Assembly: GCA_003565555.1 (NCBI GenBank) | Contig: PXBH01000199.1 | Coordinates: forward strand, 1-44,460 | Direction of reading: 5' to 3' | Length of the DNA stretch: 44,460 nucleotides | From: Cryomorphaceae bacterium | Lineage (GTDB): Bacteria; Bacteroidota; Bacteroidia; Flavobacteriales_D; Cryomorphaceae | Part shown: positions 7,453 to 15,840 of the stretch, one piece after another | Layout: the number at the start of each line of letters is the position of its first letter | Position numbering within the stretch: the first letter of the stretch is position 1 | Program-made: the position numbers and the translations under genes | The notes under the pieces: model-generated | Database searches by the model: none | The model's input: the letters and a program-made list of their open reading frames with translations, nothing else | Told to the model about the DNA's origin: nothing

Positions 7453-9435
7453 TTATGCCTTGCTCGAACCGGTCGTCTCGGCGCCTTCTGAAAGCTTTAA
7501 CCGCAAAAAGAAGGTTGTACCTTCTCCCGATTTACTTTCTACACGGATACTTCCCCCCATACTTTTCAGTTGTGCATGCACGAGATACAAACCGATCCCT
7601 CGGCTGTCGGGATGGTTGTGAAAGCGCTTGTACATCCCGAAAATATCTTTTCCGTGGCGCTTGAGGTCTATGCCTATGCCGTTGTCGGCAAATATCAATT
7701 CAGCCTCATCACCGTCTGTCCGGGCCGAGATGAGAAGCTCTGCGGGGCGGTTCGGGCTGCGGTACTTGATGGCATTGGACACCAGATTGAAAAAGAAATT
7801 TTCGACATGTGCACGAACGTATCTGATTTCTTCCGTTCTGAAATCTGTGGTGATATCTATTCCGGATGAATTGATTTCATCGGCCAGTACGGTGCAGGTT
7901 TTTTCCAAAATTTCCGGCAGGTTGATCATCCCGAATCGGTGGCTTCGATCGGCGCGCATGCGCAGCACGGAGTGCATCTCTTCAAGCGTCGCTGAGAGGT
8001 TTTTAACCGCTTTTGAGATCGATTTTATCACCTTTTTATTCAGCGGCGGTGCTTCCGCTTTAGTATCGTACAAGTCGAGCAGGCCGATCATATTGCTCAC
8101 GGGCGCGCGCAGGTTATGTGATGCCAATTGGGCAAACTGCCTGAGCTCTTCGTTCCTTTCGGAGAGTTCGGTATTCATGGATTTCAGCCTTCGCTCTGAT
8201 TCGAGCATTTCGGTGATGTCAAGTGCTATGCCGATGGTATAGGGCCCCCGCTCGTCCTCAAGAATTACGGTATTGATCGTCACACTCCTGATTTCACTGT
8301 GTTTAGAAATCAAATCCAAGTGATAAGATTTGGGAAGCCGGTCGCCGGCCGCACGGGCACGCATGGCTTTGACGCCTTCTCTTTCTACCGAGTGAATCAG
8401 AATCTTCGGATCAAAATCCGGGCTGAGCATTTCCTTCTCGCTGTATCCCGTGATGGAGCAGAACACGGCATTCACCATCTCAAAGCGGTTGTCCCGCAAA
8501 ATATAAATCCCTCCGAAAGCGTTTTCGATCAGGGTTTTTGTCTTCTCCTTGCCGGCTTCTGCCAATTCGGTAGTCCTGATGCGCTCTATTTTTGTGGCAG
8601 CCATGGAGGCAATAGTCGTCAGGATGCTCAGATCGTCTTCGGAGTAAAAATTCTTCATTCTGTGCTCCGAATCGATGATGCCGATCACGCGATCACCGTC
8701 GAGAATCGGTACCGCAATTTCAGAACGGCTCAAAGCGCCGTTGCGGATGTAGCGGGGATCTTTGGAGGTGTCGTTGACAATTTCACCCTTTTTCGTGCGT
8801 AACGCACTTCCCGCGATACCTGCTCCCGGCCTTACAGCGCGTGACTCATTCACGGTTTTATCCCCGCGACTTCGCCCCCCGTGGGCAGCGTATTCCACGA
8901 AGGAATTTCCGTCTTCGGCGGGCAGAAAAACCGCGCAGTCTTCATAGCCCAGCTTTCCCACTGCCTGCTCTACAACGCTCCGAGCCACATCTCCGATCGT
9001 TTCGGCCTCGAGAAGTGCCGTAGCAAAGGCAGACTGAACTTCGAAGTAATTTTTGATCTTCAGGCTTTCCGAAATCTCGGTGAAGTAAAGATCAGCGTAA
9101 TTCTTATCAGCGGGAGCATGGGCTTTAATTCGGTAGCCCGCACCGTTGATGTCACAATCCGCTTGTTCTTGCCCGCCTTTTCTGAGCGCGTTTCTGACAA
9201 TTACCGAAAGACGGTACAGCTGCAGGCGACGCTCTTCCGGCGACATGCTGTTAAGCAGTTCTTTCGCTTTTCGGTTTTTAAAAGCCGTCCGTCCGCTGAC
9301 TTCCATACGCAAGACGGGATCGGGCAGATGATTCAAAATTTCTTCATGCAGTGATCTGATGCCATCCTCTCCTGCACCCTCACGGATCTTCGCCTCAAAA
9401 GTCTGCTTTTCGTGTCGTAAATTTTTATTCATCAT
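7453..9435 (-). CDS. GAF-PAS sensor histidine kinase
   Basis: A 660-residue, apparently soluble kinase with no hydrophobic membrane segment. Order of domains: a degenerate N-terminal PAS-like region (about 20-125), a GAF domain (about 130-290, with the typical IVNDTSKDPRYI and SEIAVPI segments), a PAS domain (about 295-410), a short coiled linker, HisKA with phospho-accepting H440 in LASHNLRAPVSN, and HATPase_c (about 540-648). The HATPase domain shows the N-box asparagine N554, the G1 box DNGIG at 584-588 and the G2 box around RGIGLYL. All catalytic motifs are present. The GAF and PAS domains imply a cytoplasmic signal such as a small molecule, redox state or light, which cannot be specified. 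The receiver gene follows directly. Confidence 0.93.
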   Translation of the reverse strand: MMNKNLRHEKQTFEAKIREGAGEDGIRSLHEEILNHLPDPVLRMEVSGRTAFKNRKAKELLNSMSPEERRLQLYRLSVIVRNALRKGGQEQADCDINGAGYRIKAHAPADKNYADLYFTEISESLKIKNYFEVQSAFATALLEAETIGDVARSVVEQAVGKLGYEDCAVFLPAEDGNSFVEYAAHGGRSRGDKTVNESRAVRPGAGIAGSALRTKKGEIVNDTSKDPRYIRNGALSRSEIAVPILDGDRVIGIIDSEHRMKNFYSEDDLSILTTIASMAATKIERIRTTELAEAGKEKTKTLIENAFGGIYILRDNRFEMVNAVFCSITGYSEKEMLSPDFDPKILIHSVEREGVKAMRARAAGDRLPKSYHLDLISKHSEIRSVTINTVILEDERGPYTIGIALDITEMLESERRLKSMNTELSERNEELRQFAQLASHNLRAPVSNMIGLLDLYDTKAEAPPLNKKVIKSISKAVKNLSATLEEMHSVLRMRADRSHRFGMINLPEILEKTCTVLADEINSSGIDITTDFRTEEIRYVRAHVENFFFNLVSNAIKYRSPNRPAELLISARTDGDEAELIFADNGIGIDLKRHGKDIFGMYKRFHNHPDSRGIGLYLVHAQLKSMGGSIRVESKSGEGTTFFLRLKLSEGAETTGSSKA

Positions 9436-9611
9436 TTTTCTCTGTTCATCTCGATACCGCTGCCTTCTCGAGTTGTAGCAGAAGCGATATGCATACGGTC
9501 TGAATCGGGTTTTGTTTGCCCTTTGTATTTTTTTCGATACGGCTTCGCATGAGGCGAAAAAACCTGCCCCAAAATCTACGCTAATTCAGGAAATAATGCA
9601 GACCGAAATAT

Positions 9612-10322
9612 TTAAAATTTTCCTAAAACGAAGATCGCAGGATGCTTGTGCAGCGTCGGTTTTTGCTTTTTCCAAAAGGAGAGGGGTGCCGTTTTTATAA
9701 ACTCCGTATCGCCCGTAATATCACGTGCAATGCAGAGATGTGTGCTCGGGCGGCACACGTGCAGGAGGTCATTGAGCAGTTTATCATTTCTGAAGGGAGT
9801 CTCCATAAAAATTTGTGAAATCCCCTCATCTTCTGCGCTGCGCTCCAATTTTTTTAAATATTTCTTTCGAGCGCTCGCATCAATGGGCAGGTAGCCGTGA
9901 AAGGTAAAATGCTGCCCGTTGAAGCCCGAAGCCGTCAGCGCAAGAAGGATGGAAGAGGGTCCCGTAAGCGGCTTCACGGTGATACCGTTTTGGTGGCACC
10001 AAGCGGTTACTGCCGCGCCGGGATCTGCGATTCCGGGCATGCCCGCTTCACTGATCAGTCCCGCATCTCGGCCTTCGAGCAGCGGGGCGCACAGGGCAGG
10101 CACTTCCTCGGGCCGGGTGTGCTTGTTCAGAACGGCAAATTCTAAGTCATTCAGCGGAACGGAAGTGCCCGCAGCTTTCAGGTAGCGCCGTGCGGTCTTT
10201 TCATTTTCAGCGATGAAAAACGACAAGCGCCGGGTGACAGCAAGCACCGCCGCCGGGACGACTGCCTCCGGGGGCCCGGGGGCAAGCAAGGTAGGAATCA
10301 GCCATAAGGTTCCCCCCTTCAT
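9612..10322 (-). CDS. RsmI-type SAM-dependent methyltransferase
   Basis: A 236-residue member of the tetrapyrrole-methylase fold family to which RsmI (16S rRNA C1402 2'-O-methyltransferase) belongs. The family signatures are present: GLISEAGMPGIADPGA at about residues 87-102, the SAM-loop segment PLTGPSSILLALTASGFNGQ, and FMETPFRN followed by ARDITGDTEF. The protein is shorter than typical RsmI (about 280 residues) and corresponds to the short Bacteroidota variant, so the exact substrate is uncertain. Its ATG overlaps the phosphatase stop (10319-10322), which indicates a two-gene coupled unit. Confidence 0.85.
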   Translation of the reverse strand: MKGGTLWLIPTLLAPGPPEAVVPAAVLAVTRRLSFFIAENEKTARRYLKAAGTSVPLNDLEFAVLNKHTRPEEVPALCAPLLEGRDAGLISEAGMPGIADPGAAVTAWCHQNGITVKPLTGPSSILLALTASGFNGQHFTFHGYLPIDASARKKYLKKLERSAEDEGISQIFMETPFRNDKLLNDLLHVCRPSTHLCIARDITGDTEFIKTAPLSFWKKQKPTLHKHPAIFVLGKF

Positions 10323-10774
10323 GAGATGCGTTTCAGTGCCGCATCACAGGCGGCGTCGAGCATTTTATACACGCGGTCAAAACCTTCGTCTCCCCCGAAA
10401 TAGGGGTCAGGCACCTCCATATCGCGGTTGGGTTGGCTCTCGTTGAGTATGAGTCTTACTTTGCCGCGGTCGTTGTCATTGCGGGCGAGCGACAAGATAT
10501 TGCCGTAATTCGATGCATCCATGGCATAAATGAGGTCACAATCATCGAAGTCTTGCACTTGAAATTGCCGCGCGCGCAGGTCCGTGATATCATGTCCGCG
10601 CTTTTTCATGGCAGCCACTGCTCTGTGGTCGGGCGATTCGCCGATGTGGTAATCTCCCGTTCCGGCAGAGTCTGTTTCAATCTCAATTTCGGCGGCAGCC
10701 GCCTTGTCGCGCATGATGCCTTCAGCCATCGGGCTTCGGCATATATTGCCCAAGCAAACCATCAGTATCTTCAT
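10319..10774 (-). CDS. low-molecular-weight protein tyrosine phosphatase
   Basis: A 151-residue LMW-PTP. The P-loop CLGNICRS near the N-terminus is the C-x5-R-S motif, with nucleophile C7 and R13. The general acid lies in VPDPYFGG towards the C-terminus. The frame is open upstream, but the start is set at 10774 because the P-loop must sit a few residues from the N-terminus and because a perfect TATTTTTG element ends five bases before this ATG. Such enzymes dephosphorylate tyrosine kinases of exopolysaccharide systems or arsenate-like substrates; no such system is nearby. The stop overlaps the methyltransferase start by four bases. Confidence 0.93.
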   Translation of the reverse strand: MKILMVCLGNICRSPMAEGIMRDKAAAAEIEIETDSAGTGDYHIGESPDHRAVAAMKKRGHDITDLRARQFQVQDFDDCDLIYAMDASNYGNILSLARNDNDRGKVRLILNESQPNRDMEVPDPYFGGDEGFDRVYKMLDAACDAALKRIS

Positions 10775-10779
10775 AGGGG

Positions 10780-10787
10780 CAAAAATA
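10780..10787 (-). promoter_or_regulatory. -7 element of the phosphatase/methyltransferase unit
   Basis: TATTTTTG on the minus strand matches the Bacteroidota -7 consensus TAnnTTTG at every fixed position. Only five bases separate it from the ATG at 10774, so the transcript should start at or within a base or two of the start codon. I see no good -33 TTTG at the 19-base spacing. Confidence 0.6.
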
Positions 10788-10846
10788 GTCAACCCACCGA
10801 TATGGCGATTTCTCAGCACCGCATACCTGCCCGCGCCGAAGGGATT

Positions 10847-11590
10847 TTACTCGGCGTACCTCTGCGATACCGCGTCCCAGTTGATCAAATTGAAAAAACC
10901 GTCGATGTATTCTGCCCTTCTGTTTTGATAATTCAGGTAGTAGGCATGCTCCCATACATCCAGTCCGAGAAGCGGTTTTCCCGTGCGTTCGGCGATTTTT
11001 GCCATCAGGGGGTTGTCCTGATTTTCGCTTTGCGCAATGAAAAGCCCGTTTTCATCCCGACAAAGCCAGGCCCAGCCCGATCCGAAAACCCCGGCTGCCG
11101 CTTTGGAAAACTCCTCCTTAAAGCTGTCAAAACTTCCGAAGGCGGTCTTTATTTCAGATTGAAGCGAGGCTGCGGGTCGGTTGCTGCCTCCCGGGGTAAG
11201 AATTTCCCAGAAAAGGCTGTGGTTGTAGTGGCCCCCGCCGTTGTTGCGCAGTGCGGTATTTTTTTCCGAATCGTCCGCAACGGCCATCAGGGCTTCGAGA
11301 CTCTTCCCGTGCAAATCGGGATGGTCCTCGAGGGTGGCGTTCAGCTTCTTCACATAGCCCGCGTGGTGCTTGCCGTAATGCAGGTCCATGGTGCGCGCAT
11401 CGATGTAAGGTTCGAGGGCATCTGAGGCAAAGGGGAGAAGGGGCAGAGCAAAGGGTTCAAAACCGGCCGACTTGCCGCCCGAGGCATCACTGCGGGAGGG
11501 TGCGTCGCTCCCGCAGAAGGTGAGCAGAGGGGCTGCCGCGACGCCGGCGGCTGCAAGTCCGGTAAGTCTGAGAAATTCTCTTTTCTTCAT
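10847..11590 (-). CDS. sodA: exported Fe/Mn superoxide dismutase, Mn-type residues
   Basis: A 247-residue protein converting superoxide to oxygen and peroxide. Metal ligands are H71, H124, D211 and H215, the last two in DVWEHAYY. NNGGGHYNHSLFW (glycine, not glutamine, before the second ligand) and Q191 in ENQDNPL favour manganese-type or cambialistic enzymes over iron-type. Unlike cytoplasmic SODs it has an N-terminal export signal, MKKREFLRLTG followed by a hydrophobic alanine/leucine stretch. The KR-x-F-L motif is a twin-arginine-like variant, and C26 after LLTF could be a non-canonical lipobox. It therefore probably acts in the periplasm or at a membrane surface. It is monocistronic, with TACTTTTG upstream. 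Confidence 0.93.
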   Translation of the reverse strand: MKKREFLRLTGLAAAGVAAAPLLTFCGSDAPSRSDASGGKSAGFEPFALPLLPFASDALEPYIDARTMDLHYGKHHAGYVKKLNATLEDHPDLHGKSLEALMAVADDSEKNTALRNNGGGHYNHSLFWEILTPGGSNRPAASLQSEIKTAFGSFDSFKEEFSKAAAGVFGSGWAWLCRDENGLFIAQSENQDNPLMAKIAERTGKPLLGLDVWEHAYYLNYQNRRAEYIDGFFNLINWDAVSQRYAE

Positions 11591-11612
11591 AGTGCGAAAT
11601 TCTGAGGGTTGT

Positions 11613-11620
11613 CAAAAGTA
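11613..11620 (-). promoter_or_regulatory. -7 element of the superoxide dismutase gene
   Basis: TACTTTTG on the minus strand is a full match to TAnnTTTG. It lies 22 bases before the ATG at 11590, giving a short leader of about 15 bases. No -33 TTTG is found at the expected spacing. Confidence 0.5.
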
Positions 11621-11659
11621 AACAATGCCTCACCCGATTGTTTAGAACGGCACGGGAGG

Positions 11660-11893
11660 TCAATCGTTTTTAGCGATTTTTTGGGATTCTCGCACTTTGA
11701 GCACCACCGCCGATCCGAAAACCGAAAGCCCGGCATTGAACACCACCAAGGCTGCGGTGCCGTAGGTGATCCACACTGCGGGTGCGCTTCCGCTGAATTT
11801 GACCAATGCGGCATCGGCGGTCAGCGCCAGCCCCATTCCCGTAAGCGCTAAGCCGAAACCCGCGCGCACAAAGCTCGATTGAAAGTTCAGCAT
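11660..11893 (-). CDS. small two-helix membrane protein, unknown function
   Basis: A 77-residue protein with two hydrophobic helices (about residues 8-30 and 40-66) joined by a short loop, and a basic C-terminal tail (VRESQKIAKND). Helix-lining glycines and alanines are frequent. It resembles short conserved hypothetical membrane proteins of Bacteroidota, but I cannot assign a function. It is encoded alone between the superoxide dismutase and the divergent membrane protein gene at 11994. Confidence 0.75.
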   Translation of the reverse strand: MLNFQSSFVRAGFGLALTGMGLALTADAALVKFSGSAPAVWITYGTAALVVFNAGLSVFGSAVVLKVRESQKIAKND

Positions 11894-11957
11894 TTTCTTC
11901 CTGTTTGATATTTCGGCTAAGTTCGCAAATTACAGCGACCCGCTTTCGCACACAGAT

Positions 11958-11988
11958 TTTGTCGAAAAGCTTGCGTTTCATATCTTAG
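11958..11988 (+). promoter_or_regulatory. Bacteroidota -33/-7 promoter
   Basis: TTTG at 11958-11961, exactly 19 bases, then TATCTTAG at 11981-11988, which has one mismatch to TAnnTTTG. Five bases later comes the GTG start at 11994. The spacing equals the consensus for the primary sigma factor of the phylum. The transcription start would coincide with the start codon, so the message is predicted to be leaderless. Confidence 0.65.
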
Positions 11989-11993
11989 TAACT

Positions 11994-12644
11994 GTGTCAC
12001 GGTTGCGCCATAAATTTTATGAAAAGGAGCCCCGAGAACAAGCCGCTTGGCTGCGGAGAGTTTGGATGCTTTTCCTGCTCGCCGCGGGAATTCTTGTTTT
12101 GATCGCATGGCTGATCGGATGGTGGATTCTCGCCGTCGGCGTATTTCTCCTGATGTTTTTTGCACCTTTCATCGATACTCCGGGCGGCTACCGCAGCGGA
12201 AAGCTCGAATATTACGGGCCGCTTCTCATCGGTGAAAAGGAGCGCAGGGGCAAGATTGTCCTGCACGGGGGAACTTTGTTTGATTACATGTTCACCTTGG
12301 ACGGGCTCAAACCGGGTCGCGAGCGCAAGTCAGCTGTACTCAGGGAGCTCGGATACGGCCTGGAATCATTGGCGCACAGCGATCTCGATGACAGCGTGGT
12401 GCTCGAAGGGACCAGCTATTTTCCGGGAGAGCGGAGCCTGGGTCGCTACGGTTTCAGGACCGAGCCGATTTCGTTTTTTCGTTTCGCGATTTTAGTTTTC
12501 AACTATCCGCTTCTCTTTTTGTCAAAGCGATACGTTACAGGTCGTTGGGAATTTCTCTCCCTGCGAAATGTCCGCACATTCAGGGGCACCGTCGGGTCTT
12601 TGAGGCGCAGCCTGAAGAAAAAGCAATCCGGGCAACCGTCCTGA
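11994..12644 (+). CDS. membrane-anchored protein of unknown function
   Basis: A 216-residue protein starting at GTG. After a basic N-terminus (MSRLRHKFYEKEPREQ) come two closely spaced hydrophobic helices, about residues 23-59, separated by GWW. The C-terminal two thirds are soluble and basic at the end (RRSLKKKQ). A second hydrophobic patch at FFRFAILVFNYPLLFLS (about 162-178) could be a re-entrant or third segment. The conserved-looking block YYGPLLIGEKERRGKIVLHGG does not match a family I recognise. The start is supported by the promoter ending five bases upstream. It lies 53 bases before the Mrp operon on the same strand, but that operon appears to have its own promoter, so a functional link is only suggested. 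Confidence 0.75.
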   Translation: MSRLRHKFYEKEPREQAAWLRRVWMLFLLAAGILVLIAWLIGWWILAVGVFLLMFFAPFIDTPGGYRSGKLEYYGPLLIGEKERRGKIVLHGGTLFDYMFTLDGLKPGRERKSAVLRELGYGLESLAHSDLDDSVVLEGTSYFPGERSLGRYGFRTEPISFFRFAILVFNYPLLFLSKRYVTGRWEFLSLRNVRTFRGTVGSLRRSLKKKQSGQPS

Positions 12645-12662
12645 ACCGGCTGCCGAAATTGC

Positions 12663-12692
12663 CTTGCCCGTTTCGCATTTCGGTTATCTTTG
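12663..12692 (+). promoter_or_regulatory. promoter of the Mrp antiporter operon
   Basis: TATCTTTG at 12685-12692 is a perfect -7 element, and CTTG at 12663-12666 is a plausible -33 element with an 18-base spacer. The ATG of the first subunit follows after five bases (12698), again predicting a leaderless message for the whole operon. Confidence 0.65.
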
Positions 12693-12697
12693 CGCCC

Positions 12698-15016
12698 ATG
12701 CTCACAGCAGTTTTGTCGGGATTCGTTGCCGCCTTGGTATTGCCGCGCGTGATGCACGTTTTGCCGCGCTTGCAAAACCTGCTTTGGATCGCAGTTCCGT
12801 TGGGGTTGTGCGCATGGTTTGCCACCAAAATCCCGGCCGTTGCCCGCGGAGAAGTGCTCCGCGAGTCTGTAGCCTGGGTGCCCTCCCTCGGGGTAAACCT
12901 CGACTTTGTCATCGATGGTTTGTCGCTCCTTTTTGCACTGATGATCACGGGCATAGGCAGCCTTGTGTTCATTTACACAAGTGCGTACATGAAAGGGCAC
13001 AGGGAGCTCGACAAATTTTATGCTTACCTGAGCATGTTTATGGCCTCCATGCTCGGTCTTGTTCTGGCGGACGGGCTTATGCTCATGTTTGTTTTTTGGG
13101 AGCTCACGAGTATAAGTTCTTTCTTTCTGATCGGGTTCAAGAACAGCGAAGAAGCCTCCCGAAAATCAGCGCTCACCGCCCTCGCCGTCACGGGAGTGGG
13201 AGGGATGGGCCTGCTGGCCGCAGCGGTTATCGCCAAATCGGCCATGGGCACAGACAGTCTTGAGGCCCTATCTGCTTCGGGCGAGATCCTCCGCGAGGGT
13301 CCGCTTTCGGGCTTGCTGATCGCATTGGTTTTTCTTGCGGCATTTACCAAATCTGCCCAGTTCCCGTTTCATTTTTGGCTCCCGGGAGCCATGAAGGCAC
13401 CCACGCCGGTGAGTACATACCTTCACTCAGCCACGATGGTAAAAGCCGGGATCTTTCTTCTGCTGCGCTTCAGCCCGGGTCTCAACGGCGCACCGCTCTG
13501 GAATGATGCCCTGATGATAGTCGGCGGATTTACCATGGCCTATGCGGCTGTTACGGCCCTCTTCAAGACGGATATGAAGTCCATTCTGGCCTACACCACC
13601 ATATCGGCCCTCGGCGTACTCACCTTTCTGATCGGGATCGGAACCTCTGCGGCGCTCACGGCAGCTCTCGTGTTTATATTGGTGCATGCCACCTACAAGG
13701 CTACACTCTTTTTGGTGACCGGCATTGTGGACCATGAAACGGGTACGCGGGATGTAACCGCCCTCCGCGGCCTGCGAAAGGTGATGATGCCCGTGGCGGC
13801 GGCCGCTGTCATCGCCGCGCTTTCGAGCGCGGGCCTCCCTTTGAGTTTCGGATTCATCGGCAAAGACCTGATTTACGAAAGCACACTCGAATTTTGGGGA
13901 AACGGCGCCCTCAACCTCGGCTTGGTTCTGACCGCCGTGGCTTTGATCACCAATGTCTTTCTCCTCCATGCAGGTTTTGTAGTCGGGATTAGGCCCTTTT
14001 CGGGAAAAATGCCCGACCGCTTCAGTGATCTCCACTTGCCCTCGCCGCTCATGTGGGTGCCTCCCCTCATTTTGGCGGTGCTTTGCCTGCTGTTCGGGTT
14101 GGTGCCGGCATTGCTCGAGAGCGGAATCGTGCACCCCTCACTTGCGGCATTGGGTTTCGAAGCAGAACCGGCACTCAAGCTGTGGCACGGATTTAACACG
14201 GTGCTCTTGCTGAGCGGTGTGACCCTCGCACTCGGTACCGCCGTCTACTTTGCCGTAAGGCCCTCTGAAAAATTGGAAGCAGCGCTCGATCGGTGGGCAC
14301 ATATCTCTCCCGAAACGGTCTTCAGAAAGGGAAGCCACCTCTTTCGGCTTTTTTCACGAAAGTGGACACTCTTTTTCCAAAACGGATACCTCCGCTATTA
14401 TGTGCTCATGATCCTTATCGTTCTCACGGGGCTGATAGGGAGTAGGATGTCAGGTGCCATTGATCTCAACGTGAACATTCTCACACTGCTCAACCTGAGT
14501 GCCTACGAGATCGCTATTGCCATTCTGCTGATCATCGGGATTACCGTAACGGTCTTCACCGGCTCGCGGCTCACTGCCGTGCTCGGGATGGGCGTGGTGG
14601 GGTATTCCATTTGCCTGTTTTTCGTTTTTTACAGCGCTCCGGATCTGGCCATGACGCAGTTTACCATTGATACCCTCACCGTGATACTGTTCGTTTTGGT
14701 GCTTTACCGTTTGCCGCGGTACCTGAAGCTGTCTGATATGCGTTCACGTGCGCGGGATTGGGTGATTGCTTCGGTATTCGGTTTTATGCTGACCTTGATT
14801 GCCCTGGCTGCAGTGGAGGAGGGCACCAACCGCGAGACTTCCGAATACTATGCGGACAATGCCTACCTGCTCGCCAAGGGAAAGAACATTGTCAATGTGA
14901 TTTTGGTCGACTTTCGGGGCACTGATACGATGGTAGAAATTGTGGTGCTCGGAGTGGCGGCCGTCGGGGTATTCAGCCTTTTAAAACTTCGATTGAAAAA
15001 ACCTGATGTAAAATAA
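12698..15016 (+). CDS. mrpA: Mrp cation/proton antiporter subunit A
   Basis: A 772-residue polytopic protein homologous to NuoL, the largest subunit of the Mrp Na+(K+)/H+ antiporter complex. It shows the NuoL-like core, with FWELTSISSFFLIGF holding the essential membrane glutamate, then FTKSAQFPFHFWLPGAMKAP and STYLHSATMVKAG. The long C-terminal extension of further helices (beyond about residue 600) is the MrpA-specific part that mixes MbhE-like and NuoJ-like features. The length fits the family. The start at 12698 is preferred to an upstream in-frame methionine because the family begins directly with a hydrophobic helix and because a -7 element ends five bases upstream. It is the first gene of a complete A-to-G set. 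Confidence 0.93.
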   Translation: MLTAVLSGFVAALVLPRVMHVLPRLQNLLWIAVPLGLCAWFATKIPAVARGEVLRESVAWVPSLGVNLDFVIDGLSLLFALMITGIGSLVFIYTSAYMKGHRELDKFYAYLSMFMASMLGLVLADGLMLMFVFWELTSISSFFLIGFKNSEEASRKSALTALAVTGVGGMGLLAAAVIAKSAMGTDSLEALSASGEILREGPLSGLLIALVFLAAFTKSAQFPFHFWLPGAMKAPTPVSTYLHSATMVKAGIFLLLRFSPGLNGAPLWNDALMIVGGFTMAYAAVTALFKTDMKSILAYTTISALGVLTFLIGIGTSAALTAALVFILVHATYKATLFLVTGIVDHETGTRDVTALRGLRKVMMPVAAAAVIAALSSAGLPLSFGFIGKDLIYESTLEFWGNGALNLGLVLTAVALITNVFLLHAGFVVGIRPFSGKMPDRFSDLHLPSPLMWVPPLILAVLCLLFGLVPALLESGIVHPSLAALGFEAEPALKLWHGFNTVLLLSGVTLALGTAVYFAVRPSEKLEAALDRWAHISPETVFRKGSHLFRLFSRKWTLFFQNGYLRYYVLMILIVLTGLIGSRMSGAIDLNVNILTLLNLSAYEIAIAILLIIGITVTVFTGSRLTAVLGMGVVGYSICLFFVFYSAPDLAMTQFTIDTLTVILFVLVLYRLPRYLKLSDMRSRARDWVIASVFGFMLTLIALAAVEEGTNRETSEYYADNAYLLAKGKNIVNVILVDFRGTDTMVEIVVLGVAAVGVFSLLKLRLKKPDVK

Positions 15017-15073
15017 CGAACATTCTGCATGAAAGCTTTACCGCCGTTCCGTGCAAATCAATAAAATCTCACC

Positions 15074-15487
15074 GTGAATACACTGATTCTCAAAACAGCA
15101 TCTAAGTTTTTATTGCCCTTGCTGCTGATGTTTTCCGTATTTCTTCTTCTGCGCGGGCACTACCTTCCGGGCGGCGGATTCGTGGGCGGCTTGGTGGCTT
15201 CGATAGCCTTTGTGCTCCATGCTTTTGCTTATGACATGCAGAGCAGCAGGCGCCTGTTGCGGGTACATCCGGGATTCCTTATCCCGGCGGGACTTGCCCT
15301 TGCCGCCCTCAGCGGCATATTTCCGATGGTTTACAGCGACCTGCCTTTTATGACGGGGGTGTGGTATCCCGAATCGGTGCCTGTGATCGGATCCATCGGC
15401 ACGGCACTTTTTTTTGACATCGGCGTGTACCTTGTTGTGGTGGGATCGGTACTTACCATAATCATGACCTTATCTGAATCAGCCTGA
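15074..15487 (+). CDS. mrpB: Mrp antiporter subunit B
   Basis: A 137-residue membrane protein with four helices. The conserved loop [13 protein letters not shown] (about residues 28-40) identifies MrpB. The start is GTG. The 57-base gap after subunit A is the only sizeable gap in the operon and shows no promoter or hairpin. The separate A and B genes place this among group 1 operons. Confidence 0.9.
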   Translation: MNTLILKTASKFLLPLLLMFSVFLLLRGHYLPGGGFVGGLVASIAFVLHAFAYDMQSSRRLLRVHPGFLIPAGLALAALSGIFPMVYSDLPFMTGVWYPESVPVIGSIGTALFFDIGVYLVVVGSVLTIIMTLSESA

Positions 15488-15840
15488 TGCATCTACTTCT
15501 GGCCATATTTACGGGTATTTTGTACGCTGCGGGGATTTACATGATTCTCCGCCGCAGTTTGGTGAAACTGATCATCGGATTGGTGCTGCTCGGCAACGGG
15601 GTGAATCTGCTGATTTTCCTTATGGGAAGTTTGGTGAAGGGCGGCCCGCCGATTATTCCCGAAGCGTCAAAGGTGATCGAAGGGCCTTTCGATGACCCCA
15701 TTCCTCAGGCATTGATCCTCACGGCTATCGTGATCAGTTTCGGCTTGCAGAGCTTCGCCATTATCCTTTTGAAACGCACGTATCAGGTGGTTAAAACTGA
15801 CGACTTGGACGAGATTAACACGACTGACGAATTCGCATGA
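15487..15840 (+). CDS. mrpC: Mrp antiporter subunit C
   Basis: A 117-residue, three-helix NuoK homologue. The family hallmark [17 protein letters not shown] (about residues 29-45) carries the conserved asparagines, and [17 protein letters not shown] forms the third helix. The start codon overlaps the subunit B stop by one base (TGATG). The C-terminal tail is acidic and cytoplasmic. Confidence 0.92.
   Translation: MHLLLAIFTGILYAAGIYMILRRSLVKLIIGLVLLGNGVNLLIFLMGSLVKGGPPIIPEASKVIEGPFDDPIPQALILTAIVISFGLQSFAIILLKRTYQVVKTDDLDEINTTDEFA

Noticed and set aside
10433-11425. 330-residue open frame on the plus strand
   Set aside because: Crosses two unrelated minus-strand genes (tyrosine phosphatase and superoxide dismutase), both of which have intact catalytic residues.
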